Shown here piece after piece: positions 47,255 to 57,934 of a stretch of 64,000 bases of DNA (within the stretch, counting starts at the first letter, position 1; the number at the start of each line of letters is the position of its first letter). The notes under the pieces were generated by a model. It was not told where the DNA came from and searched no databases. It saw nothing but the letters and a program-made list of their open reading frames with translations. Both the position numbers and the translations under genes were made by a program. The DNA lies in assembly GCF_000002425.4 (NCBI RefSeq), contig NC_037273.1:9946000-10009999 (forward strand), given 5' to 3'. The DNA is from Physcomitrium patens. Its lineage: Eukaryota > Streptophyta > Bryopsida > Funariales > Funariaceae.

Positions 47255-48694
47255 CATAGTATCATAGTCTTGTATAATGTGAATTCTTGCTTGAGAATGC
47301 ACCAAGCACCTAGCCATGGAAGTTAAATAGAAAATGTAAGACAAGGTCCTAGTAAGTCTAATAGAATCTTGAATAATTTCTAATTAAATCTTTACAAACA
47401 TAATCAAACTTTAACCAAATTTAAAATAAATTAAAACAAATTACTAAAAAATATTAAAAAATCACAATTTAATCTAAGAATAATAATAATAAAATCCTAA
47501 AAAAATATTAAAAATAAAATTCTTGATAAAATAATAAAGAATTTAAAAGAAATTCTAAGAAAATTCTTAAATTTCTTAATTAAATCTTAATTATATCTTA
47601 ACTAAATCTCAATGAACTTTAATGAAATCCTAAAGAAATCTAAGAAAACCTTTAGTAAATCCCAACCTTTTGATGTAGCTATTTTATAATCATAATATCT
47701 AATAATTAAACTTTTGATCTCAACTAAAATTTTACACACAATTCAATCTCAAAGAAAATAACAAACATATAAATTTTGAAGGAAATTAAACACACCAATT
47801 GAGAGAAAATGCTCCTAAAACTCTTGGATATTAGTCATTTTTCTTCTCTAACCTAGATACTAATTTTTAAGCAAATATCTCTCTTTTTAAATTTTTTAAC
47901 TGGTTTACAAATTAACAAAAGTGTAGATATCTAAGTTGAAAATTCTTTCATAATATTTTACTTCAATTTAACTAGTAGAATTTTTAGGATTACAAAAACC
48001 CTCATTAATCCTAAAATTCAAATATCTATGAAATATAATCCAATGAAACTTCTATATCATTCAATCTAATCATTAGATTAAACTCATATTTCTAAAGCAT
48101 ATTTAAAACAAATACAATAACAAACATACAAAATTTTATCTTTGAATTTGCTACAACACTAAAAAATTCTTTGAATATATAAACCTCTTTTTATTTCTAA
48201 AACTTTCAAAGCTCTAAATATATTTTTTACTTTGAAAAATTATAAAATATTCAATAATACTTTAAATCACTTAAAAATATTGCTTTAATAATCTTACTAA
48301 AATCTTTTCTTTAATTGTATTCTTTGATCAACAAAAAAACCTTGGAATTTCCATAAGTGTGTAATTTTGTGCCTTAGAATCTAACTTCAATCCCAAATAA
48401 CAAATAGGCCTCTTAAGATATCAATTTTTGGTATTTTAAGATAATTTTTGCTAAAATCAATTTTAAATTTTTTTTTAAAGTTGTTTGTATAATTTATTTT
48501 CTTAATATATATGTATTTTTTCTAATCAATGGTTTTATAAGGTAAGTAGAAGTCTTTTGATAGAAAGGTAATATTAACACTAAATTTTTTATTACCTTCC
48601 TATTATTTATCCATATTTTGCTACTATAGTTTTTTATTAGGCTCTTTTATAATAAAATCCATATTTTTATCTTTTAACATATAATTATGTTACC
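47255..48694 (-). mobile_element. Partial LTR element, family B, inverted copy
   Basis: Reverse complement aligns with 16437-17850: the start (near 48694), the GATAAAAATATGG-like segment, the degraded primer-binding-site region near 47850 and the segment ending around 47285 with CATTCTCAAGCAAGA. Old fossil, with no recognisable protein domain left. Confidence 0.55.
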
Positions 48695-48702
48695 ATACAA
48701 TA

Positions 48703-49160
48703 ATAGACATCCATATTTATTTTAATAATTATTTAAATAACATAATAATATAGAAATATATAAAAGTAAATAAATTTAATAATATCTTATGGATAAGCTT
48801 TTTGAAAGCTTCATTAATATAGCTTTGATTTTATGTGTATCTATAAATGATTGATGGGTTAAAAACTTGGCCAACAAGTTGACTACGTCTTGCACATATT
48901 GATGACTTGTAGTACAAGTTGGATATGTGGTGTACATATAGAAAACTTATCTTATAAGATAGACATGTGTCCTATAATTAGATATGTGTTGGAGGCCTTA
49001 TAGAATGTTGCCACCTGGTTCTTAGTTAAATAATATACATAGAGACAAAAGTGAGGCCTTCCTATCTCTTGTCAATTCTTTTCTTGCTTCTAGTCTAGTT
49101 TCAAGAGTTTCTAGTCTTTTTATCTTTTAATAATAGACATTGTAGTTTCTTTTTTAATAT
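48703..49160 (+). repeat. Solitary LTR of the chromovirus family
   Basis: This matches the LTR at 24026-24529 along most of its length (AACTTGGCCAACAAGTTGACT and GTTGGAGGCCTTATAGAATG segments), with no internal region beside it. It abuts the inverted family B copy head on. The 3' end is indistinct. Confidence 0.75.
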
Positions 49161-51000
49161 ACATATTTACTTATTTCTTATTTGTCTTTTTTTTTAGAAA
49201 ACATCTCACTTGTTTATTTGCATTTGTTTAATTCTTATCCTTAATAAAAGAGTATATTTTTTATTGTGAAGAATGTAGGAATGTTTTTGATATTTTAAGC
49301 TACTTGAGGGATATATATGAATTTTTTCTATTTTTTATTAATTTATGTAAATAAAGTTAATATTAGATTTTTTAAATTAATATAAATTATTAAATTTTTA
49401 ATTAAATTTATGATTATACAATCAAGTTCATTGGTTGTCTTTTTTATTTTTTATTTAAATATGAAATTATATCTTAAAACCTAAATATTTTAAAAATAAT
49501 CTAAATAATAATTTAAAGAATGCAATTAGAAGTAAAAATAAAATAAAAAATAAATAAATAAAATAAGAAAAAATTATTTTATTTTGAAGCAACTTCTACT
49601 ACAACATGTTGTAAGTTCTACTAAAATATGTGTTTATTAAATTATCAATTACTCTAATTATTAAAGAATTCAAAAAATACATATTTTAAACTTAAAAAAT
49701 AAAATACTTGGTATATAAAGACCTAAATCTACAAAATAAATAATATGTTGATAAGATGTAATTGTCAATTTATTCAAATTATAACTATGAAATTCTTAAC
49801 CTTATTTGATGGATGTTAATCTTGTTGTATATTTGTTAGTACAAAAATCATAACATCTAATATTTCAAAATTTTAAAAGAACAAACAAACAAACAAATCA
49901 AATCAAATCAAATCAAAATAAGATCCTTGTACCACATTGATAGCTTTAGAAATTAAAAAAATACAAGTAAAAATAGTTAATAAGCATGGTACTTAATAAA
50001 AAAAATTAAAATGAAAGTATTATTCTTTATGATAATAATAGCAGCCTCTTCAATTGTTGCAATGCCCTAGATCATTACTTTTTTATCTCACTTCTTTAAT
50101 ATGTATATATTCACACACACACATACATACATATATACATACACCAAGTGTTTTTTTATATAATAACATACATTGCAATGCTTCATCTTCTCTACTTCAC
50201 TTTAATAATTGTATATTTCTATCATGTTATTTAAAAAGTTATTTAAAAAGTTTCTATTATGATGATATCTAATTTGGTTGTATTAAAAACCATATTGTAT
50301 GGATCTAGAATTGGTACAGTGAGAAGAAGTAGTATATTAGGCCATTTTTTTGTCATTCTAAAAAATTTAACAAATAATTTAAATCATATATGAAGCTTTC
50401 ATCAACAAAAAAATTATTAGAGTTTTATTTTTTTTCTTCATGATAGCTATACTATTTCCTTGGAGGAAGTACACTCAGACCAATTTAGAATGCAAACATA
50501 ACAAAGATTATAAATTTTTATTATACAATGAGGTAAAAAATAAACAACTTATTTACTATTGCAAAAAATTTAAAAAAATCGAGAATAATTATCAATAGAA
50601 TCTAAAGCTTCAAAATGTAGAGAAGATCATGTAAGAAAAATTATTTTGTATAAAATAAATACCACATACCTAAGCACAAAAAAATAGATATATCAAGTTT
50701 TTGATAAGTTATTGTCTATCCTTTTATAAGATTCTTTCTCATGTACAACTCCAATTATATCTCACTTCTATTTTTTAGGTTCTACAATTTATAACTTATA
50801 ATAATTCTTGACCTAGAATTAAATATAGATCTCTAAATTGTGCCTATTTTCTTTATTAGAATTAAATATGTAATTTAGTTTCATATAAAATAAGGTATTG
50901 TAATATTTATTATATCTAAAAAATCTAAATATTTTTTAATTTTTTAATTTTATCATATTTTGGAAGATGCATCCAAGAAGGGTTGCAACTTCTTAATAGT
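49161..51000. other. AT-rich desert
   Basis: No gene is seen. Short CAAAT/AATCA repeats occur near 49880-49920. A 72-codon frame at 50054-50272 has a (CA)n-rich core and is not considered coding. Confidence 0.55.
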
Positions 51001-51129
51001 GTGTGACGTTTCTATTCAATATTCACCGTACCATAGATTAGTTATTGATAATTTCTGATTTTTAATTTTAAATATGTCCTTGTAACCAAGATATAGTACA
51101 AGTTGGATTCTTCTTCAAGAATAACAAGA

Positions 51130-51480
51130 AACAAAAGATAATGTGTAAGCTTTGGATTAGACAATGGCTTGATAAAGATGTCGAAACATATAGAATTTAT
51201 TGACAATATGTAAACTTAATTCTGTTGAGATTGTTGAATTCACAAATAAAATAGTGACAAATGTTAATATGCTTGGTGCAAGAGTAGAACTTAATAGTGT
51301 TGGCTAAAACTAATGCAGATTGGTTGTTATAATATATTAAGGTTGTAATTTTAAGAGTAGTGGTTTACTAGAAATCATTCATAAGGTAACATAGTTAAAT
51401 TGCTTCAAAAGAGGCAATATCCATAGCCACATATTTTTGCTTCTATGTTCGACATGGTAGTTGATTGTTGAGAAATTGGA
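51130..51480 (-). mobile_element. Ty1/copia RNase H fragment
   Basis: On the minus strand a stretch resembles the end of copia RNase H: NNQSALVLANTIKFYSCTKH is followed by a degraded version of the usual His-Ile-Asp and HFIRE motifs. It is an isolated, broken fossil. No LTRs for it were identified. Confidence 0.65.
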
Positions 51481-51742
51481 TTCCAACTAATGAAGCCATG
51501 TGATAGAAGGAGGTTTGGTAGTGACTAATGTAGACAAAGTCTTGATAGTGGATAATGCGGAAGGAACCTTGGTAGCAAGTGGTGTGGACCATGCCAAAGC
51601 AATAAGGATCTTAGACATTGTTGAAGCAACAAATAGCACAGACCATATCAAAGTAGTGCGCAATACAAATGATGGCAAAGCAGCATGCATCATAAAAGAT
51701 GTTGCTATAGTTAAGAAAGTAAAATCAAAGCCTCAAGTTAGG
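51481..51742. other. Open stretch between copia fragment and LTR
   Basis: A 90-codon plus frame (51500-51772) is Val/Ala/Asp rich and runs into the LTR. It has no recognised motif and is probably residual element or chance sequence. Confidence 0.35.
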
Positions 51743-52195
51743 TGTCATGGACATATATATTTATTCCAATAATTATCTATATGATTAGATAGAAGTAGGT
51801 AAAAGTAGATTAATTTCATAATATCTTTTAGAGAAACTTCTCAAAAGCTTCATAGATACGGCTTTGACTTTATATATGTTTATAGGTTAGAAATTTAGTC
51901 AACAAGTTAGCCATATATTAAACATGTTGATAGCTGGTGGGACAAGCTAATAATGTAGCACACATATAAAAAACTTGCCTTGCAAGTTAAAACATGCATC
52001 TTGGAATTTGGACATATGTTGAAGGTCCTATATAATATTGCCACATAGCTTCTAGTTAGATAGTATATGTAGAGGCAAGAGTAAAACCTTCTTCACTCTT
52101 ATCAACACTTTTCTTGTTCTTAGTCTAGTTTCAAGAATCTGTATTCTTCTTGTCTATAGTAATAGCCATTCTAGTCTTAATACTATATTACTTTT
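51743..52195 (+). repeat. Solitary LTR of the chromovirus family, 3' end missing
   Basis: Starts TGTCATGGAC at 51743 and matches the LTR at 24026 until about 52195, where GC-balanced DNA begins. The last 50 or so bases of the LTR are absent. Confidence 0.75.
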
Positions 52196-53379
52196 GAAAT
52201 AATTATTTATTCTTCTTATATTTATTCTTCTTGAATTGAGAGGAGCGTTCATTCGATGACTCAGATCAAGCCGGAGTTGCAGATGATGAGAGAAGACCAT
52301 GGAGCTTGGAAGCGTGCGCACAACCACTCTGTTTACGCTCAATGCTTCTTCATTCTTGCCTGGTCACGTTTGGGATAGCATAGGTCATAAGTGTGTCAGA
52401 TCCTAAAAACTAAGACGACCGTGTAACCCATTAAAACTCGCTTCGAATTGCAATATGCAATAATGATATTTGAGTTATTTGTATTTAAGCACTTGATATT
52501 CTTGTTCTCTAGTACAGAAAGATCATGCCAGTTTTACTTCTTTAATTGTTAGCCACAGTTCAAGTAAGTGTTAACAACTGTGAACGAGTAGCATACTCTT
52601 CTTCTCTTGTCCTGCTTTCTCAAAGACCACCTTCTCTTGAACATTTTGTGTTTCCTTTTGCACTCTGTGCAGTTGCTGAGTCCCACGCTAGTCCCCACCG
52701 CTACCTTCACTTCTTGGACTGTACACCACAGTCACTCGGTCCCAGTCCCATGGTTCCACTTGTTTCAGCTCCTGAGTCGAAGTGCTGGGGTTAAGCAAAT
52801 GTGGTCACGAGCAGTTGTGGATGAATTCAGATTTGTGGGGGCTAGAGGTGTTGGCTTGAAATCATGCACCATGCTTTGAGGGTCGAGGATCTCTCAGAAG
52901 CTGCTATTGCTGTGTATCCGTATGAGTGATGAGCAAGCGTTTTATTCTTTTCTTTCTTTCTGTTTTTGTGGCCATGTGTGACTCACGTTGATGTTAGGGT
53001 TTTATGAATGGTGACATCCTTCGGTTTGAGCAACTTGGGTTTGTACGTCGGTGTCTGTGGGGGAGCAATGTAAGATAGTGTAGATGGGCTTCAAAGATTT
53101 GTAGCGAGTGGTTGGGGGCGTGAAGCGGGAGGGTGTTCGGAGGTGTTGGTCAGTCGCTGTCGCTGGAAAGTTGCTGCGAGGTCAGAGATTTTCGAGGGTT
53201 TTTAATTCATTGTCATGGTTGGGGATCAGTGTATGTATTTTTGAGGTGGATTGATCAAGGTGAGTCTTTTCTTGCCGTGCGTGGTTTGTTCGTGTCGTTT
53301 CGGAAACAGTTGTCTGAGGCTTTTGCTGGCAATGTGGGTTCTCGACCCTTTCGATTGTGGCTGTCAGTCTCCACTCTTA

Positions 53380-53413
<34 letters not shown>

Positions 53414-53852
53414 CTTTCTGAAGTCATTTTTGAAAATTGTGCGTGTCTAGCAGTGTGTCGTGTTTTTCGCAATGTTCATTTGGAACGTTTTATTTTTGAA
53501 GGTCATCAACCGAGCACATTGTGTTCGTTCTGAAGGATCAGGTGATCGGGATTCTAGTGAGTTCTGTTTGTAAGATAAACCCCTGGACTCACTGTCATAA
53601 ATGCTTTGGGGTTGCGGGATTTGTGGAATGAGGTACTCCGCGGGTAACAAGAAGCTGTGGTGCTGCCCCAGGAATAGAAACTAGGAAGGACATTGAAATG
53701 AAGGAAATCCAATTTAATAGCAATATATTTTTTTTATATATTCGAATTTGAAGTTCATTCTGAATCAGTGTAGAATGTAGAAACTTAGATATTAGCAGCA
53801 AAGGAAAGAAATAAGGGTTTAGCACTGTGGGGCGGCCTTGATTTTACAGTGT
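52196..53852. other. GC-balanced region upstream of the rhomboid copy, unassigned
   Basis: Gene-like composition but no recognised protein. A T29 run lies at 53385-53413. The expected first exon of the rhomboid gene could be here but was not found; an acceptor-like TTACAG ends at 53852. Confidence 0.35.
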
Positions 53853-54650
53853 CCTGGGAAAGCCAGCAAGCACCTGTGCTGACTCTATATGCACTACAAT
53901 CTGGCTGTACATTCAACGATGGAGCGTGGGTTACAGCGTCGTTGGGCTGAGTTATGAAGCTGTGGTTTCTCAAGGGGAACATTGGCGGCTCATCACGTTG
54001 ACTTTCTCTCACATCAGCTTCCTTCACTTGCTTTCTGACATGAGTGCTCTCTGGAGCCTAGGAATCGTCGAAGTGCCAAAGACTACACCCTGGGAAACGC
54101 TTACTACATACAGTGCTCAATAACAATGGTACTTCTGTCAGGGCTGATCGTATTCGGCATGTACCATATGCTACCTACCCAGGTGAAGTTGAACTTCTAC
54201 AGACGAGTAATCGTGTGTTGTGTTTGGTTGGATGACCATCCTTGCTGTGAAGCAGCCATCTCTGATTCTGAATTTGTTTGGGCTTGTATCGCTCCCAATC
54301 AGCTTCGCACCGTTAGAGTATCTCATCTTTACATCCATCACTGTACCGTGGGCGAGTTTTCTCGGGCAGGATTAACGGTGGGTAATCTTAGTGGTTGGGG
54401 TGTAGTTCAAGGTATGACTAACTACTGGACAGTCACTTAAGCTGTTTGCATCGCACTGGGGTTTATTTAGAGCTTGAGGCGGACTACCTCGTTTGAGTTG
54501 CCATACTTGGAGGTTGAGTCTAGGGCATGTTAATATATGTCAAGCGTCGCTTCTGCCCCATCCAATATATCTACAAGCTGGTCAAGAGCTTCTCGTATTT
54601 TGCAAGGAAGCGACTTGGTGTGGCTCTCTGTTCAGTCTCATCATGAATCT
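53853..54650 (+). pseudogene. Rhomboid-like intramembrane protease gene (RBL13-like), broken
   Basis: Plus-strand pieces follow plant rhomboid-like proteins of the Arabidopsis RBL13 kind: LGKPASTCADSICTTIWLYI, then GYSVVGLSYEAVVSQGEHWR and ISFLHLLSDMSALWSLGIVE, then [62 protein letters not shown] and a tail with LPYLEVES. Frame changes occur near 54080 and at about 54210. At the second, some 13 bases have been lost, removing the residues just before the active-site Ser in the usual GYSC segment. Another frame change follows near 54375. The family cleaves or binds membrane proteins in the secretory or organelle membranes; this copy could not. The first exon is not identified. Confidence 0.78.
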
Positions 54651-55839
54651 CCTATCTCAGAAGTTGAGTACATTTTATATTTTTAATGGGATATAGCATG
54701 CTGTATCAATATGTGGTGATTCTGGCCTTTCTCTGCTTTGAATTTGCTTCGTCACGACCTCATAAGGTCGCAGAGCCTTGGCTTTACTGTTGTGATTGTG
54801 TTTTTGATGACTGCTTTACAGCAGTCTGGCAATCAAGTTCTCTGGCAACATCAATTAAGATGAAGTGGCCAATCAAAAGCATCATAATATTGAGAATTTA
54901 TCTCATAAGCTCATGTACTAATTGCTGCCAGAACGCAAGGTAGATGCGAAGTGGTTGATAAGGGATGTTGTCAAGCTTGGCCTTGAAGAGTGAAATGAGA
55001 AAGAGACTCAGACAAATCTCTGTACTCCCCAGCCGGTGAGTTTAGCATATATTAGTAGACGAGACTGTTCAGACCTTGATTCCAATCGATCAGGATCCTA
55101 GACCATTTATTTCTACTTGTATTTTTAGTATTAAATAGGCATCCATGATCATCTCTTCAGATGGTGAAAGACCCGCAGCTTTGACGATGTTGTAATATTC
55201 TGTTCATTTTAAATTCGAGACAGCTTTTCTTGTTACTGAAGTTCGTTATTTGGAAGTGTCGATTGCATGATTGATCCTTACTCATACTTTGACTCTCTGG
55301 AGACATGATGTGAGCAGAATCAGTCTTAATATTCCTGAATCTCAGGAGGATAAGTGACTTACGGCACCATCGACTTTGCTTACCAGTAAAATATTCATCT
55401 ATGACAAGATTCTCTTGTCGCCGTTACTTCACTCGAAACTCCTTGTTTTTATATTCTCTGATTCTTTCATTGTCGGTTCCATCAGTAGATTAGCACGAAA
55501 CTCACCTTTTCCTTCTGGTATTGTTACACATCCCTCGGAGCTGGGGTTTCCCATGCGTGAGTGCCAATATTTGACCGCCCGTCCCTCATGTAACTACACT
55601 CACGCATCAAATGTCTTCAAAAGGTGACAGCATCGTAACCACTCTTATGGACTTTTTGTTTTATTATTTGGAAGGTCGTTTGAAGTTGGTTGTGGGGCAA
55701 TTGAGCCACAAACACAAACAAACTACAGTCTGTTGCTTGTCTCCACATGGGAGACACCCAACAACATCACAGCTCTAGGACTCTGAACCTGTGACGTTGA
55801 GTTTCCAGCTTCACATTTGACGAGTTCTTGAGATGTAGC
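54651..55839. other. GC-balanced intergenic region
   Basis: No recognised gene. Short frames on the plus strand (54686-54943, 55376-55627) have no known motif. Confidence 0.4.
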
Positions 55840-56573
55840 TCAGGAACCAGATCGCCGCGACTGCACATCTTTTGAGGCCACTAAACTCGATCTCCATGTA
55901 AAAACCTCCCAAGTACAGCGATCTAAGGTAGCAGGGATATTTAGAGAACAGTTGTTTCGGTGTCGGGCGAAAAAACTGGGGTGTGCGATTTGTGGTAACA
56001 TCGTATATGATTCAATATTACCTGTTGCTTGTGTGGAGACATTGCAGTGTGCAGATATCAAGCACATTGTTGCATGAGGTTGTACAGGGCATAATGTATC
56101 ACTACAGCGCTTCAATGTTCCTGACTCATTTTCTTGTGTAGAACAACCGGGAACGAATGACTGAAGTGAGTGAAAGAAAATTTGACGGTAAATGCTGGGC
56201 GAGAACCAATGGGGAGAGAGATACTGTAATTGAATTTGCTGCGTTTTTATATTTAGTGATGGGAAGTCCTTCCGTGAAAAAAGACATCGCAATTTGTACA
56301 GATGGCCTCGTCTAGTCAGGGAGGCAGCACCACTAGTAGAAAAGAGGGCCAGAAGATTGCTGCCCACCTTCTCTACTACTGAAGCAAACGACATCAATCG
56401 ATCAGAAATAATCGACGATGGTATTGATAGGTAGCGTGTGTGCGGCCAATCCTGTCTCGGAAGTTACAAACCCTAAAATTCTTGCACCCCGGACCACACC
56501 TGTTATGAATTTTGTACAACTACATTATGCTACGATCTGTAAGATTACTGAAAGCCCTCCAAAAATCATGTCT
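55840..56573 (-). other. 3' flank of the F-box gene
   Basis: Probably 3' UTR and downstream DNA of the minus-strand F-box gene. It contains a 185-codon minus frame (56397-55840) that is Ser/Thr/Cys rich without a recognisable domain. I treat it as non-coding but cannot exclude a small separate gene. Confidence 0.4.
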
Positions 56574-57934
56574 CTACGGTTGGATATCTACTCTCAAATG
56601 GACCGAGAAACCTCCATACGCAGCCATGCTCTTCGTCTTGCTCCCCGGGCTGCTGGGTAGAATGTGCCAGAACCGTTCCTCTAAGTCATACAACCACCGC
56701 TCACCCGTGGTGGTAGAGATGAAGCACAATCCCTCGGATTCTTCATAGCTGCTGTACTCGCAGACATTGAAGTGGTCCAGGAATTGCTTGGAGGGACCGA
56801 GCGGAACATCATCAAGAGACGTGGTCACGCGCAGTCCCTTGGGGTCGAGCTCAGAGATCTGCACCCGGTCGGATCCCTCATATTTGGCTTTCATTATTCT
56901 GCTTATCATGAGAATGCGGCCATGGTGCTGCACCAGGTGCACGTTACTGTGCATGCCTGGCAGAAACACATGGTAAGATTCCCACAAGCCAGTGTCCATG
57001 TCGAAGGTGGAGATTCCCGTCTTGCACTGCGTCGTGCACACCAGCTTGTTGCCTTTCACAATAGCCTGGCTGGGGCATCTATCATAGTAGGGGAAATTGT
57101 GCCGGGTTGGCACGTCTTCGAATTCGGTCCACGCCATGTACTGCGAGTGGTACACGCGCGTTACTCGGCGGTCGTAATCAATGAGCACAATTTTGTAAGA
57201 TCGGTTGAAATTGTCCACAACCATGGCTACATACTGCGGCAAACTGTACGCCTTGGACCCTCCCCACCGAGGGAGCAGCCTCCAGGAGCGAGTGGCGGGG
57301 TTGCACACACCAATCACCACCTCTCTATTGGTAGCAGTAGTGTTTCCCTTGTACGCCACGAAGCAGAGCAATCCTCCGCCGACAGAAGTGATGTAGAAGT
57401 CGCGGAAAGGGATACAATCCAGCGACATATTGAACCAATTCTTGGAGATGGGGCAGTACAGAGAGCTGTCGCGGAGGTAGTAAAGCTCCGGGCCTTGCTG
57501 GAAGAAGGCGAAGGCCGAGAACGCAGGCTCATTCACTGTGAGCACATACGAGGCGCACTGCACGGTGCTGTGCCGTTGTGAAGACAGGAAAGCGCTGGAG
57601 TGAAGGAGGTGGTTCCACTTTTTGCAAACTGCTCGCATTGGGAGGAGGTATGGCAGGGGGAGATGCGAGAGAATGATTTCCACGAGTGGCTCGGGAAGAG
57701 CCCCCCACAGCTCTGGATCCATCCATACTTGCTTCTGGCGCGTATCGCTAGTCAGAGAAAGACTTGAAAGGTTTACGTCCAACAACCCTGCAATAAGAAA
57801 AGAATAAAGAAGAGAAATCACGCTTTCAGAATCCATATTCCAGAATCTCGTCAAACTTAATCATCGCAAATTTTCAACGTTGAACTGATGCTCAAGTGGG
57901 AAGATCCATACACAAATTCCAACGTACCAGGCAT
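56574..57934 (-). CDS. F-box protein with kelch-like C-terminal repeats
   Basis: Proposed exons are 57934-57928 (ATGCCTG) and 57787-56574, joined across a 140-bp GT-AG intron, giving 406 residues starting MPGLLDVNLSSLSL. The frame is open throughout. Residues about 25-65 form the F-box (MDPELWGALPEPLVEIILSH, LPLPYLLPMRAVCKKW), which in this family binds SKP1 in SCF ubiquitin ligases. The rest has kelch/FBA-type blades (CNPATRSWRLLPRW, CTTQCKTGISTFDMDTGLWE, GERWLYDLEERFWHILP) for substrate binding. The layout is that of plant F-box/kelch proteins of the At5g15710 type. The alternative start is the in-frame ATG of MDPELW at 57720-57722, which needs no upstream exon. The longer form is preferred because the splice sites and frame agree. 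Substrate unknown. Probably nuclear or cytosolic. Confidence 0.88.

Noticed and set aside
55840-56397. 185-codon minus-strand frame as a separate gene
   Set aside because: Lies just below the F-box stop on the same strand, has no known motif and fits a 3' UTR; kept only as flank.
56772-57581. 269-codon plus-strand frame
   Set aside because: It is the antisense shadow of the F-box coding exon.
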